Below are positions 54,701 to 63,770 of a stretch of 64,000 nucleotides of DNA, piece by piece. How positions within the stretch are numbered: the stretch's first letter is position 1; each line of letters starts with the position of its first letter. The position numbers and the translations under genes were made by a program. The stretch is from Agrobacterium tumefaciens str. B6. Its GTDB lineage: Bacteria > Pseudomonadota > Alphaproteobacteria > Rhizobiales > Rhizobiaceae. The stretch covers positions 372,001 to 436,000 of the forward strand of contig NZ_LMVK01000001.1 in the NCBI RefSeq assembly GCF_001541315.1. Direction: 5' to 3'. Below the pieces are notes generated by a model. That model was not told the origin of the DNA. It ran no database searches and saw nothing but the letters and a program-made list of their open reading frames with translations.

Positions 54701-55244
54701 GGCCGAACAGGACGGCAACCCCCGCCATGACGATGGTGACGACCAGTGGCAGATCGAGGAAATAAAGATTGCCGCTGCCAATGCCGTAATCGCCGGGATC
54801 GACCATTGTCGCCACCGAGCTGGAAACGGCTTTCAGCTGCAGCGCGATATAGGGAATGGCGCCGACGAGCGCGATGATCGCGACGATCATCGCCACGGTG
54901 GAATTCTTGCCGTATCGGGCGGCGATGAAATCTGCGACGGAAGTCAGTTTTTCCGTTTTCGCCAGTTCAACGATGCGGCGAATGATCGGCATGCCGATGG
55001 TGAAGGCGAGGATCGGCCCGGTATAGATGCCGAGAAATTCCAGCCCCCTGTCTGCCGCGAGCCCCACACCGCCGAAATAGGTCCAGGACGTGCAATAGAT
55101 TGCCAGGCTGAGCGCATAGACGAACGGACGCCCCTTTTTCGGAGCGTTTCTGTTGCGGCTGTTCCTGTCCCCATAGCTTGCAACCGCAAACAGCAGCAGG
55201 ACATAAGCGAAGGCCGAACCGAATATGATCCACCCAGGAAGCAC
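51735..55244 (-). CDS. Sodium-solute-symporter-like hybrid histidine kinase (SSF-PAS-HisKA-HATPase-REC)
   Basis: 1169 residues. Residues about 1-510 resemble the SSF sodium/solute symporter family with 12-13 transmembrane helices (YALSLAIYCTSWTYFGGVGL, IAARYGKNSTVAM). Near 630-740 is a PAS-like domain, then a coiled linker, HisKA with phospho-His about residue 810 (AAAGHDILQPLN), HATPase (NLVSNAIKYTLKGK, DSGIGIP, GLGLGLSIV) and a receiver with Asp about 1096 (VADYHLDDG). The architecture is that of CbrA/ErcS'-type sensors that couple transport-like sensing to signalling. GTG at 55244 has GGGGAGGA upstream. No partner regulator lies next to it. Confidence 0.93.
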   Translation of the reverse strand: MLPGWIIFGSAFAYVLLLFAVASYGDRNSRNRNAPKKGRPFVYALSLAIYCTSWTYFGGVGLAADRGLEFLGIYTGPILAFTIGMPIIRRIVELAKTEKLTSVADFIAARYGKNSTVAMIVAIIALVGAIPYIALQLKAVSSSVATMVDPGDYGIGSGNLYFLDLPLVVTIVMAGVAVLFGPRHTDATEHQDGLILAISMESLVKLVAMCTVGFYVLFVLFDGPAHLWQLATDNEQAMRAISYHTPVSRWIVMTLLSGFAIILLPRQFHVTVVENRTPEELRMAGFLLPLYLIAINIFVLPIALAGILMLGANGDADLYVLQLPLNHQMPVVSLITFIGGFSAATAMVIVASVALSIMISNDIVMPIFLRQKLLNRSPHRDDFAKTLLNIRRTAIFAVLLLGYGYYRAADSATGLASIGLLAFAAIAQMAPALFGGLFWRRANARGAIAGLSSGFFVWAYLLFLPSFGGPDNSEVAANILGFLLSGSPGFNGPEADPFVNAVILSLLVNSLSFVLGSLSRNPRPVERIQSGIFVKRHSKSQFATRGWKTRVSVGDLKSAVARYLGEERMLRSLATYEKTAGRKLNDDQPADMALIHFSEQLLGSAIGSSSARLVLSIILQKAEDTSADTAWLLDQASEALQYNQDMLQTALAQMDQGIAVFDSSQQLTIWNRRFRTLLDLPEQFGQVGVPLTDIVSMLQERGDMPAGDTNELITSFLTMDLPFSLVLAGGERIIEVRSNTMPDKGIVATFTDITQRVASDQALKQANETLEQRVAERTVELTRVNRELAEARASADEANIGKTRFFAAAGHDILQPLNAARLYSSSLVERLGASGESDLVHNIDSALESVETILGAVLDISRLDTGSMKARMTSVPLNELLKRIETDFAPMAQEKNLDLVVMPTSLTVRSDPNLLRRLIQNLVSNAIKYTLKGKVVVGARRRGGEVVIQVTDSGIGIPSSKFRTVFKEFARLDEGARTASGLGLGLSIVDRLSRMLHHPVQLISTPGKGTTFRIHLPREADRLVPAKAVGGITSPAASDRLQGVRVLCIDNEPKILEGMTLLLTGWGCEVLPAGSVATLEEPFLNLAAAPDVIVADYHLDDGDGISAIRLIRTFYGKTIPALLVTADRSPEGRSDAEKYGISVQHKPVKPAALRAYINQISSTARAAAE

Positions 55245-55462
55245 GCATCCTCCCCGTGCAAGAGTTCCCTGATATCAGCATAGGCGAATTCCGGGCCGTT
55301 GAGAATGAGCGCGGTCTGATCATAAAGTTCAAGGCGCGCGTGCAAAAAAGCTAATAAATGCAATCCCGCGGATTCCAAATGATGCCCGGACCCTATATGG
55401 TTGAGCGCGTAGGGACAGTCACATAGCTTCAGCTCGCGAAGCAGGAGAGAGGGACAATCTGA

Positions 55463-55891
55463 ATGCTTAACGAATTTAAAACCTTCATTGCCCGCGGCAA
55501 TGTCATGGATCTGGCCGTGGGTGTTATTATCGGTGCGGCTTTCAGCAAGATCGTCGACTCCGTCGTCAACGATCTCATCATGCCGATCGTGGGGGCGATC
55601 TTCGGCGGGTTCGATTTTTCGAACTACTTCCTGCCGCTGAGCTCCAGCGTCAATGCCACCTCGCTCGCCGCCGCCCGCGATCAGGGCGCCGTCTTCGCTT
55701 ATGGCAGCTTTCTGACGGTTCTCATCAACTTCCTTATCCTCGCCTGGATCATTTTCCTGATGGTCAAGGGCGTCAACAAGCTGCGCGATTCGGTTGAGCG
55801 CAAGAAGGTTGAGGAAAAGGCGGAAGCAGCTCCGCCGCCGGAAGACGTCAAGCTCCTCACCGAAATCCGCGATCTGCTGAAGACGCGTTGA
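55463..55891 (+). CDS. mscL: Large-conductance mechanosensitive channel
   Basis: 142 residues. N-terminal [23 protein letters not shown] is the family signature (in part [15 protein letters not shown]), then the second transmembrane helix ([16 protein letters not shown]) and a charged C-terminal bundle with [13 protein letters not shown]. It opens under membrane tension to release solutes during osmotic downshock. GGAGAGAGGGA ribosome site. Monocistronic. Confidence 0.98.
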   Translation: MLNEFKTFIARGNVMDLAVGVIIGAAFSKIVDSVVNDLIMPIVGAIFGGFDFSNYFLPLSSSVNATSLAAARDQGAVFAYGSFLTVLINFLILAWIIFLMVKGVNKLRDSVERKKVEEKAEAAPPPEDVKLLTEIRDLLKTR

Positions 55892-56045
55892 TTGCCGGCA
55901 TTATCCCCGGCCTGATTTGCCGGCTCACGCGGCCGGCGGTCTGCTGCCGGGGGTGATCCATAAAGAAAATCCATGATCGCCTCACGGAATATCATGCACA
56001 TGGCTGGTTCGATGCGATAAGAAGGCACCAAACGGAGTGTCTTTA

Positions 56046-57212
56046 ATGTCCATTTTGAACAGTCTGAGTGCGCGCTCTCTGGCGGCTCCCGAGAGCGGCA
56101 TTGTTGAAGTCGTGAATTATGCCCGGGGGCGAGACAATCTCCTGCCGCTCTGGGTCGGCGAAGGTGATCTGCCGAGCCCGGACTTCATCAATCAGGCCGC
56201 CATCGATGGGCTCAACAATGGCGAAACTTTCTACACCTGGCAGCGTGGCATTCCAGAATTGCGCCAGGCGCTGAGCCGTTATTACGAACGCCATTTCGCG
56301 GCATCGCTGCCGCCGGAGCATTTTTACGCTACCGGTTCCGGCATGCAGGCGATTGTGCTTGCCGTGCAGGCGCTGACCTCGCCCGGCGACGAAATGGTCT
56401 ATCTGTCTCCGACATGGCCGAATATCGTTGCCGCCATCGGTGTGGCAGGCGCGAAGGCGGTTCCGGTGGGTATCGATTTCCGCGACGGCCGCTGGGATCT
56501 CGATATCAACAGGCTGGAAAGCGCGATCACCGGCAAGACGAAGGCGCTTTTCATCAATACGCCCTCCAACCCGACCGGATGGACGGCGACGCTCGATAAT
56601 CTTCGTGATGTTCTGGCGCTCGCCCGCAAACACGATCTGTGGATCGTCGCCGACGAGATTTATGCGCTTTATCATTATTCCGGCAGCCGTGCGCCATCCT
56701 TCCTCGACGTCATGGAGCCGGATGACAAGATCGTTTTCGCCAATTCCTTTTCGAAGAACTGGTCAATGACCGGCTGGCGTGTCGGCTGGCTTGTCGCCCC
56801 GCCGGCCATCGGTCAAGTCATCGAAAACCTCATTCAATATTCCACCTCGGGTGTGGCGCAGTTCATGCAGCGCGGCGCAGTCGCCGCCCTTGATCACGGT
56901 GATGGTTTCGTCCGCGAGAATTACGAGCGCGCTCTGACATCCCGTGACATTCTCTGCGATGCGCTCATCGCGACGAACCGTGTGGAAACCCTGAAACCCG
57001 ACGGCGCTCTCTATGCCTTTCTCAAGATAGACGGCGTGACGGACAGCCGGGCCACGGCGCTCGATATCGTCGACAAAACAGGGGTCGGCCTTGCGCCCGG
57101 CACGGCCTTCGGCCCAGGAGGGGAGCTGTTTCTCCGTGCCTGTTTCCTTCGCAACCCAAGGCAGATAGAAGATGCGGCCGAGCGGCTAGCATCCTATATC
57201 CTCGGCAGGTAA
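56046..57212 (+). CDS. PLP-dependent aminotransferase, class I/II
   Basis: 388 residues. PLP lysine in ANSFSKNWSMTGWRVGW (about residue 239), substrate-recognition and cofactor motifs INTPSNPTGW and VADEIYALY, and an N-terminal LWVGEGDLPSPDF. Fold type I aminotransferase of the aspartate/aromatic group; substrate cannot be told. ATG at 56046 is used (GGAG about 9 bases upstream); GTG at 56037 would add three residues. Stands between mscL and galE. Confidence 0.92.
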   Translation: MSILNSLSARSLAAPESGIVEVVNYARGRDNLLPLWVGEGDLPSPDFINQAAIDGLNNGETFYTWQRGIPELRQALSRYYERHFAASLPPEHFYATGSGMQAIVLAVQALTSPGDEMVYLSPTWPNIVAAIGVAGAKAVPVGIDFRDGRWDLDINRLESAITGKTKALFINTPSNPTGWTATLDNLRDVLALARKHDLWIVADEIYALYHYSGSRAPSFLDVMEPDDKIVFANSFSKNWSMTGWRVGWLVAPPAIGQVIENLIQYSTSGVAQFMQRGAVAALDHGDGFVRENYERALTSRDILCDALIATNRVETLKPDGALYAFLKIDGVTDSRATALDIVDKTGVGLAPGTAFGPGGELFLRACFLRNPRQIEDAAERLASYILGR

Positions 57213-57540
57213 GCGGCGTCTTTGCGTATAATGGTTTCCCCTGCCGCGCCGGGATCGCGCTGCGGTAGGGAAATCGGCAACAAAATCACAGCGAAGACCT
57301 AAAACTGCAACCCCACGGCGCAACCATCGACGTGGCGGATTTTCTGTGATATGCGCTCCTTGTTCCATTTATGAGAACATTTTCATCTAATAAATAAAAA
57401 ACACCTCATTGCGCTAACCAATCGTAAGCCACCTTTTTAATGGGGCGGGGGTTCGGTCGCGTATTCGCTGTGCAAGTAATCAATGATGAAGAATTATTGG
57501 CTTTGATGGGCTCAAGAAAAGCAAACAGGGAAGTAGTGTC
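57213..57540. other. Intergenic region between aminotransferase and galE
   Basis: 328 bp without a gene. A hairpin at 57236-57272 (TTCCCCTGCCGC against GCGGTAGGGAA, one bulge) could end the aminotransferase transcript. The rest is AT-rich (AATAAATAAAAAACACC near 57390) and is the likely galE promoter. Confidence 0.5.
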
Positions 57541-58572
57541 ATGGCTGTTCTGGTCACGGGTGGGGCCGGCTATATAGGAAGCCACATGGTGTGGGCTTTG
57601 CTCGATGCCGGGGAAGAGGTCGTTGTTGTCGACCGGCTTTCGACGGGGTCGCGCTGGGCGGTCGCGCCGGCGGCGCGTTTTTATCTCGGCGATGCGGCGG
57701 ATCGCGCCTTGCTCGACCAGATTTTCGAAGAAAACCAGATCGAGACCATCTTCCATTTCGCGGGCTCCGTCAGCGTTCCTGAATCGATCAGCCAGCCGCT
57801 CGAATATTACGAAAACAACACGGGCACGACCCGCGCCCTCGTGGCGGCGGCAGTCGGCCACGGTATTCGCAATTTCATCTTCTCGTCGACAGCCGCCGTC
57901 TATGGAAACCAGCCCTTTGATGGCCCGGTTCCCGAAACCGCGATCCTCAGCCCAGAAAACCCCTACGGCCTGTCGAAGCTCGCCTCCGAAATCATGCTGC
58001 GCGATGTCGTGCAGGCGCATGATTTCAATTACGTGGCGTTGCGGTATTTCAACGTCGCCGGAGCCGACCCGCAGGGGCGCGCCGGGCCATCTCCCACGGG
58101 TGTGGCAAACCTCATCAAGGTCGCCTGTGAAGCTGCTACCGGTCGCCGCGACCGGGTGGAAGTCTACGGAACGGATTACCCGACCGCGGATGGCACCGGC
58201 GTTCGCGATTATATTCATGTAAGCGACCTGATCGACGCGCATATGCTGGCCATGGCGCATCTGCGCGCAGGCGGCGGCACACGCACGCTCAATTGCGGTT
58301 ATGGCGTTGGTTATTCGGTTCTTGATGTCCTGCAGGCCGTGCAGCAGGAATCGGGGTGCGATTTCCCGATCATCCATTGTCCGCGTCGCCCGGGCGATAT
58401 TGCGGCCATGGTGGCGGATTCGGCGCGCATCCAGTCGGAGCTGGGCTGGCGTCCTCGCTTCAACGATCTGGTGACCATCGTTCGCACTGCGCTCCAGTGG
58501 GAGGCCAAACGCCAGGCCCAGCAAAGCGACAGGATTCCGCCGGTGCGGCGCAAGCTGGCGGCAATAGGCTGA
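57541..58572 (+). CDS. galE: UDP-glucose 4-epimerase
   Basis: 343 residues, extended SDR family. NAD motif VTGGAGYIGSHM at the start, FSSTAAVYG with the catalytic serine/threonine and NPYGLSKLASE with YxxxK. It interconverts UDP-glucose and UDP-galactose for polysaccharide synthesis. AGGGAAG ribosome site. Other epimerase genes occur in Agrobacterium (exoB), so the naming is by family. Confidence 0.95.
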   Translation: MAVLVTGGAGYIGSHMVWALLDAGEEVVVVDRLSTGSRWAVAPAARFYLGDAADRALLDQIFEENQIETIFHFAGSVSVPESISQPLEYYENNTGTTRALVAAAVGHGIRNFIFSSTAAVYGNQPFDGPVPETAILSPENPYGLSKLASEIMLRDVVQAHDFNYVALRYFNVAGADPQGRAGPSPTGVANLIKVACEAATGRRDRVEVYGTDYPTADGTGVRDYIHVSDLIDAHMLAMAHLRAGGGTRTLNCGYGVGYSVLDVLQAVQQESGCDFPIIHCPRRPGDIAAMVADSARIQSELGWRPRFNDLVTIVRTALQWEAKRQAQQSDRIPPVRRKLAAIG

Positions 58573-58584
58573 GCGGACTCTGCG

Positions 58585-59421
58585 TTACCGAAAGCGGTCT
58601 TTCCTGAGGGAAGGATAGAGCGCCGGCCGATCCAGTGGAGCGGCCGGTCGAAGCCAGTGATCCCTGTCAAAGAAGCTGCGTGTCAGCTTCAACCCCGGCG
58701 ATTGTTCGCTTGTGTGCAAAATCACGTTCAGGCGATGGGGTGCCGTCGGTTCCGGTTTTATGGAAACCGAAATACCGAAATGTTGTGCCTGATAGGGCTG
58801 CATCCGGCCTGCCGGTTCAAGTATGTTCGCCAGATCAGCCCACCGGGTTTGTTCCACGATCATGGCGAGTGCTTCATCAAGCTTTGTCAGAACGGCAGTC
58901 CCATCCAGCGTCTTCGGCGCAACGGCCTTCATCCTGATGGAGCGAACCTCGCCGGACGCTTCGCCCCTGATCTCGAGGAAGAGCGAGGCCCGCTCGGCCG
59001 GGCCTGCGGCGTTCGCCACCGCAAGATCGGCCATGCACTCGAAATTGCGGATGTTGACCGGGCTTGCGTGCCAGCCATGCGGGTTGGAAAAACCTGCGGC
59101 AGTAAAGCGGTCGCAAAGCTCCTTGCCGGAAAGAACGAAATCGCGTGCGAAAGATGCCCTGTCACCCCCTTGCTCGAATTTCAGAAGATGGGGCGGCAGA
59201 GAGACTTTTTGGGCGACTAGTTTCTGCCGCTTGACGGGCTTCATCTTCGGCGGGGGGGCCGCGGAGCGTGTCGCGGATGCCAGATTGAGATAAATCAGCA
59301 GGCTTTTGAGATGCTTCTTGTCATTGGCCAGTAGCACCGTCGCCCCGATGGCAAGACAAACGGCCAGCACCGCAAACAGCAGCGCGCCGGAGCTCACTCT
59401 TTTCTGCAAGCCTGCGTCCAT
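58585..59421 (-). CDS. Membrane-anchored conserved protein of unknown function (DUF6030-like)
   Basis: 278 residues with one N-terminal transmembrane segment (about 10-32, GALLFAVLAVCLAIGATVLLA in part), a basic proline-rich linker (AAPPPKMKPVKRQK), and a periplasmic domain with C/GWHASPVNIRNFECMADL in the middle. It resembles a rhizobial family of unknown function that I recall as DUF6030. Convergent to galE with 12 bp between stops. No function can be given. Confidence 0.8.
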   Translation of the reverse strand: MDAGLQKRVSSGALLFAVLAVCLAIGATVLLANDKKHLKSLLIYLNLASATRSAAPPPKMKPVKRQKLVAQKVSLPPHLLKFEQGGDRASFARDFVLSGKELCDRFTAAGFSNPHGWHASPVNIRNFECMADLAVANAAGPAERASLFLEIRGEASGEVRSIRMKAVAPKTLDGTAVLTKLDEALAMIVEQTRWADLANILEPAGRMQPYQAQHFGISVSIKPEPTAPHRLNVILHTSEQSPGLKLTRSFFDRDHWLRPAAPLDRPALYPSLRKDRFR

Positions 59422-59568
59422 CGCAAGACCTTAAGGGGCTGGCGGAAAGGCGTCAGCCGGTTTTGATATGGCTTTTCGGACTATCGGCAGCCCGGTGAAT
59501 ATATGGTGTGAGCGAAGGCTCTGAAAATCTTATGCAACTCACCGCCGAAGTTTCCGGCGGTGCAGGTC

Positions 59569-59793
59569 TTATTCGCCGTTGTTCTTGGCCGTGTCCTGTC
59601 CAACAGCGCTGCTTTCATCGTCTGCGACCGGAATGGCGTAGGAGCCGTTCAGCCAGCGGGCGAGATCAAGCGAGCGGCAGCGATCCGAACAGAAAGGATA
59701 GTCTTCCCGTGTCGAGGGCCGCCCGCATTCAGGGCATGGCTGGGATTTGCGCAGCGGCGTGACGTTTCCGGCGCCTTCGGGAGATTTTGCCAT
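59569..59793 (-). CDS. yacG: DNA gyrase inhibitor YacG
   Basis: 74 residues, zinc-binding: CPECGRP and [17 protein letters not shown] supply four cysteines. YacG binds GyrB and blocks DNA binding. Three bases after maf. Behind it, a CACCGCCG/CGGCGGTG hairpin (59540-59562) without a clear U tract may act as a terminator. Confidence 0.95.
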   Translation of the reverse strand: MAKSPEGAGNVTPLRKSQPCPECGRPSTREDYPFCSDRCRSLDLARWLNGSYAIPVADDESSAVGQDTAKNNGE

Positions 59794-59796
59794 GGC

Positions 59797-60420
59797 CTAT
59801 CCTTCGAGCCAGCCCGAAGTCACCTCAAATCCTTCTCCGGAAAGAAGCGACATCGTCTCATAAAGCGGCAGGCCGACGACATTGGTATAAGAACCGGTCA
59901 GCTTTTGCACGAATGCGCCGGCAATGCCCTGGATGCCATAGGCTCCCGCCTTGCCGCGCCACTGGCCGGAGGCGATATAGGCCTCGATTTCGCGCGTGGA
60001 GAGGCGCTTGAAACGCACCTTTGTCTCCGCCACCTTCTGTCGGATCTTGCCGCCGGGGGTGACGAGGCAGATGCCGGTATAGACCCAGTGGCTGCGTCCC
60101 GAAAGAAGATGCAGCGCAGCCGAGGCCTCTTCCGTATATTCGGCCTTGCCGACGATGCGGCGACCAACGGCGACCACCGTATCTGACCCCAGAACATAGG
60201 AGTCTTTCCACGCCTGTTCGTTCTTCAGCGCCGCCTGCGCGGCTTCTGCCTTCTGCAATGACAGACGACCGCAGAGCGTGCGCGGATGCTCAAGCTTGGC
60301 CGGGGTCTCGTCGATATCCATCGGCATCAGACGTGCCGGTTCGATACCGATCTGATGCAGCAGTTCCAAACGCCGCGGCGAGCCGGATGCCAGAACGAGC
60401 TTTTGTTTTGAATTGGTCAT
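59797..60420 (-). CDS. maf: Maf family nucleotide pyrophosphatase
   Basis: 207 residues. The start LVLASGSPRRLELLHQIG and the SDTVV motif with catalytic aspartate (YVLGSDTVVAVG), then GKAGAYGIQGIA, are Maf signatures. Maf enzymes hydrolyse dTTP, UTP or modified nucleotides to prevent their incorporation. Between infA and yacG, an order common in rhizobia. Confidence 0.95.
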   Translation of the reverse strand: MTNSKQKLVLASGSPRRLELLHQIGIEPARLMPMDIDETPAKLEHPRTLCGRLSLQKAEAAQAALKNEQAWKDSYVLGSDTVVAVGRRIVGKAEYTEEASAALHLLSGRSHWVYTGICLVTPGGKIRQKVAETKVRFKRLSTREIEAYIASGQWRGKAGAYGIQGIAGAFVQKLTGSYTNVVGLPLYETMSLLSGEGFEVTSGWLEG

Positions 60421-60453
60421 TGCGCTGCCCGGGCGTCCGTTGCGGAACGTGGA

Positions 60454-60672
60454 TTACTTGAAGCGATAGGTGATGCGGCCCTTGGTGAGGTCGTAAGGCG
60501 TCATTTCGACCAGCACCTTGTCGCCGGCGAGAACGCGGATACGGTTCTTGCGCATGCGGCCCGCGGTGTGGGCGATGATTTCGTGGTCGTTCTCAAGCTT
60601 CACGCGGAATGTTGCGTTCGGCAGCAATTCGGTTACGATGCCCGGGAATTCAAGGACTTCTTCTTTTGTCAT
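60454..60672 (-). CDS. infA: Translation initiation factor IF-1
   Basis: 72 residues, S1/OB fold: [20 protein letters not shown] and [18 protein letters not shown]. Essential factor that blocks the ribosomal A site during initiation. ATG at 60672 gives the canonical length and has AGGAAGA upstream; an upstream in-frame extension to 60753 is not family-like. Confidence 0.98.
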   Translation of the reverse strand: MTKEEVLEFPGIVTELLPNATFRVKLENDHEIIAHTAGRMRKNRIRVLAGDKVLVEMTPYDLTKGRITYRFK

Positions 60673-60815
60673 GTAAGGGTTTTCTTCCTGTTGATAGTGC
60701 CGGACGTGTCCTGTCCGGGAAAATTGCGCGGAAACTACACAATCCCGGCACATTTGTGAACCTCTAAAGCATCGGCTTGAAAATCGCGATCGATTTTAAC
60801 AGGCTGAGGCGGTTT

Positions 60816-61304
60816 TCAGTCTTTTGAAAGCGTATCCGCCACCGGCTGCTGCCGTCCCGGCAGGCGTTCCGAGATCAGCTTTGCCAGATGGTCCCGCACC
60901 TCGCGATAGGCGTCGAGGATCTGCTCGCGCGTGCCTGTTATTACCGTCGGGTCCATGGTCGGCCAATAGACCACGTCGAGCGAATTCGAGCGCGTCAGTT
61001 CCAGTGCGGCGTGATGGGCTTCGGGTGTCAATGTAATGATCAGATCGAAAAAATCATCCTCGATCTCGTCCAAAGTGCGCGGTTTGTGCTTGCCGAGCGA
61101 AAATCCCTGTTCTTCCAGTACGGCATCCACGAAAGGATCGCGCTCGCCGGCGCGCACGCCCGCCGACTGTATATAGATGCCGGGCGCCACCAGCCGTTTG
61201 GCGATGACCTCCGCCATGGGGGAGCGAATGGAGTTCATGCCGCACATGAAGAGGACCGATTTGGGCGCTCGTCCCTCGTTTGGCGCTGCGGCAGGATCGA
61301 TCAT
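60816..61304 (-). CDS. Low-molecular-weight phosphatase / arsenate reductase-like protein
   Basis: 162 residues. The P-loop CGMNSIRSPMAEV matches CX5R of the low-molecular-weight tyrosine phosphatases, and the general-acid Asp is in TMDPTVITG. Arsenate reductases of this family look similar, so both are possible. ATG at 61304 is used; TTG at 61319 lies in the preceding gene. Its start is 3 bases from the UPF0262 stop. Confidence 0.88.
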   Translation of the reverse strand: MIDPAAAPNEGRAPKSVLFMCGMNSIRSPMAEVIAKRLVAPGIYIQSAGVRAGERDPFVDAVLEEQGFSLGKHKPRTLDEIEDDFFDLIITLTPEAHHAALELTRSNSLDVVYWPTMDPTVITGTREQILDAYREVRDHLAKLISERLPGRQQPVADTLSKD

Positions 61305-61306
61305 CT

Positions 61307-61780
61307 CTAACCCCGCCAATAAAGCACGCAGACAAGGGTGAAGAGGCGGCGCGCGGTATCAAAATCCACCTTGATCTTGCCAGAAAGCCGATCCATCAGC
61401 GTTTGCGAGCCGTCATTGTGAATACCGCGCCTGCCCATGTCGATTGCCTCGATCTGGCTCGGCGTGGAGGAGCGGATAGCCTCGTAATAGCTTTCGCAGA
61501 TCAGGAAATAATCCTTGATGATGCGGCGGAACGGCGTCAGCGACAGGATATGGATCGCGACATCCTTCTCGTCTTCCGTTCTGATCGAGAAAACCAGCTT
61601 GGCGTCGACGAGCGAGATGTGCAGCCGGTATGGCCCGCCGGCATGGCCAAGCGGCTCAAAGGTGTTTTCCTCGATCAGATCGAAAATGGCGACGGCGCGT
61701 TCATGCTCCACGTCGGGCGTGGACCGGCCGATGCTATCGTCCAGTACCACGTCGCAGAGCCGGAAATCGCCTGAAGCCAT
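61307..61780 (-). CDS. UPF0262 family protein
   Basis: 157 residues matching UPF0262 of alphaproteobacteria: [14 protein letters not shown], then [16 protein letters not shown] and the C-terminal [15 protein letters not shown]. Function unknown. It lies between hisD (3-base gap) and the phosphatase gene in a conserved block. Confidence 0.92.
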   Translation of the reverse strand: MASGDFRLCDVVLDDSIGRSTPDVEHERAVAIFDLIEENTFEPLGHAGGPYRLHISLVDAKLVFSIRTEDEKDVAIHILSLTPFRRIIKDYFLICESYYEAIRSSTPSQIEAIDMGRRGIHNDGSQTLMDRLSGKIKVDFDTARRLFTLVCVLYWRG

Positions 61781-61783
61781 CGC

Positions 61784-63082
61784 TTAACTTTCCGGATTGA
61801 GGCGAATGGAGACCGAACGCGCATGTGCGTCCAGCCCTTCGGAACGGGCAAGGGTAATCGCTGCCGGCGCAAGCTGGCGCAGCTGCTCGGGCCCAAGCCG
61901 CAGGATCGAGGTGCGCTTGACGAAATCCAGCACTGAAAGGCCGGAGGAGAAGCGCGCCGAGCGCGCCGTCGGAAGAACATGGTTAGAGCCGCCGACATAA
62001 TCGCCGATCACCTCCGGCGTGTGGCGTCCGACGAAGATCGCACCCGCATTGCGAATGTGGGCCATCAGGGCATCCGGATCATCGACGGCAAGTTCCAGAT
62101 GCTCGGCGGCGATGCGGTTGGCGAGCGGAATGGCGTCGGCGAGCTTTTCGACCAGAATGATCGCGCCGAAATCGGCCCAGCTTGCCGCCGCCGTTTCGGA
62201 ACGCGACAGGCGCTTCAGCTGCCGCTCGACGGCCGCTTCAACGGCCTTGCCGAGTTCGGCATTGTCGGTGATCAGGATCGATTGCGCGCCGCGGTCATGT
62301 TCCGCCTGCGCCAGAAGATCGGCAGCCAGCCAGTCCGGATCATTGTCCTTGTCGGCAATGACAAGCACTTCAGAAGGCCCGGCGATCATGTCGATGCCGA
62401 CAGTGCCGAAGACCTGGCGCTTTGCGGCGGCCACATAGGCATTGCCGGGGCCGACGATCTTGGCGACCGGCGCGATGCTTTCCGTGCCATAGGCGAGTGC
62501 GGCGACGGCCTGCGCGCCGCCAATGCGGTAGATTTCCTCAACGCCCGCGATGCGCGCGGCGGCAAGCACGGCGGGGTTTATCACGCCGCCATTCGCCGGC
62601 ACCACCATGACGATGCGCTCGACACCGGCAACCTTGGCCGGCACGGCGTTCATCAGAACGGAGCTTGGATAGCTGGCGGTGCCACCAGGGACATAGAGGC
62701 CGACGGCTTCGATCGCCGTCCAGCGCGAGCCGAGGCCCACGCCGATCTCATCCTCATAGATATCGTCCTTCGGCATTTGCCGCGCATGGTGTTTTTCGAT
62801 GCGCCGGGCCGCGAGTTCGAGGGCTTCGATGACGCTCGCATCGACCGCTGAAAAGGCGGCGTCGATTTCGTCCACTGTCACCCGCATCGAAACCTTGGAA
62901 AAATCGATGCCGTCGAATTTCTGGGAATAATGGGCAAGGGCGGCATCGCCGCGATGGCGGACATCGTTGATGATGTCGCGAACGGTCGCGTTGACGTCTT
63001 CGGAAACTTCTCTCTTGGTTGTCAGGAAAGCCGCGAATTTCTGTTCGAAATCAGCCGATGCCCGCTCCAGCCAGATTGCCAC
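61784..63082 (-). CDS. hisD: Histidinol dehydrogenase
   Basis: 432 residues. Conserved patterns are [22 protein letters not shown] (in part), [25 protein letters not shown] and [13 protein letters not shown], which give zinc ligands and catalytic residues. It does the last two oxidations of histidine synthesis. Other his genes are not in the window. First gene of the minus-strand group to UPF0262 and phosphatase. Confidence 0.97.
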   Translation of the reverse strand: MAIWLERASADFEQKFAAFLTTKREVSEDVNATVRDIINDVRHRGDAALAHYSQKFDGIDFSKVSMRVTVDEIDAAFSAVDASVIEALELAARRIEKHHARQMPKDDIYEDEIGVGLGSRWTAIEAVGLYVPGGTASYPSSVLMNAVPAKVAGVERIVMVVPANGGVINPAVLAAARIAGVEEIYRIGGAQAVAALAYGTESIAPVAKIVGPGNAYVAAAKRQVFGTVGIDMIAGPSEVLVIADKDNDPDWLAADLLAQAEHDRGAQSILITDNAELGKAVEAAVERQLKRLSRSETAAASWADFGAIILVEKLADAIPLANRIAAEHLELAVDDPDALMAHIRNAGAIFVGRHTPEVIGDYVGGSNHVLPTARSARFSSGLSVLDFVKRTSILRLGPEQLRQLAPAAITLARSEGLDAHARSVSIRLNPES

Positions 63083-63215
63083 GCCATTACCCTTTCATTG
63101 TCCCCGCGGGAAATCCCGCGAGGTGCACGAACTTGCCGCAGAAAAATTGCGGCTCTGGTATGTGGCATAAATCGAAACGGCAAGGAAAGGCAACCGTTGC
63201 GAAGGCTTGCAACGT

Positions 63216-63656
63216 TTATTCGCTGTCGGGATGATGCGGTTTGGTAGTGGTTTCCCAGGCGCCGCTCACATCGGTCAGCTGCGCCTCGATGCATTCGACG
63301 TCGAGTGCGATGGCGCCGCCGCCGGACAGCGTCAGTTCCACCGCGCCATCAGGCCCTTCGCCATTCTGGACGAAGCGGATGGCGAGAAGCGAAAGCACCT
63401 GTTCCTTGTCGTCGCGGTTGATGCCGTGCGAGCGGACAGCGGAGACGCGCTTCAGGAAAACCACGCTGCGGCAGCGCTCCGGCGGCAGGCTCTTTTTCTC
63501 AGTGCTTTCCCAGACGAAACGGTTGGCGGAAAGCGTGAATTGCCCGTGTTTCGGCTCGAAGGCAACGTCCTTCAGCTTGAAGACGCTGTCCTGCATATGC
63601 GTCGAAATGACGGAGAGATCTTCAGTATCCAGCGCCAGCAATTTCAGGCCGCTCAT
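63216..63656 (-). CDS. DUF2948 family protein
   Basis: 146 residues: LKLLALDTEDLSVISTHMQD at the start and CRSVVFLKRVSAVRSHGIN in the middle match the DUF2948 family of alphaproteobacteria. Function unknown. ATG at 63656 (AGAAGGAAGAAAACG upstream) is the family start; the upstream extension to 63737 is not. It lies between murA and hisD. Confidence 0.92.
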   Translation of the reverse strand: MSGLKLLALDTEDLSVISTHMQDSVFKLKDVAFEPKHGQFTLSANRFVWESTEKKSLPPERCRSVVFLKRVSAVRSHGINRDDKEQVLSLLAIRFVQNGEGPDGAVELTLSGGGAIALDVECIEAQLTDVSGAWETTTKPHHPDSE

Positions 63657-63770
63657 CGTTTTCTTCCTTCTTCTGCGGTGCGGACCGCTATTTCCATGAA
63701 TTACAATGGAAATAGGCAGTCCGGGGCCACTCTGCAACGGGTAGAAAACGGATGAGCGGTGATGAAAGGA

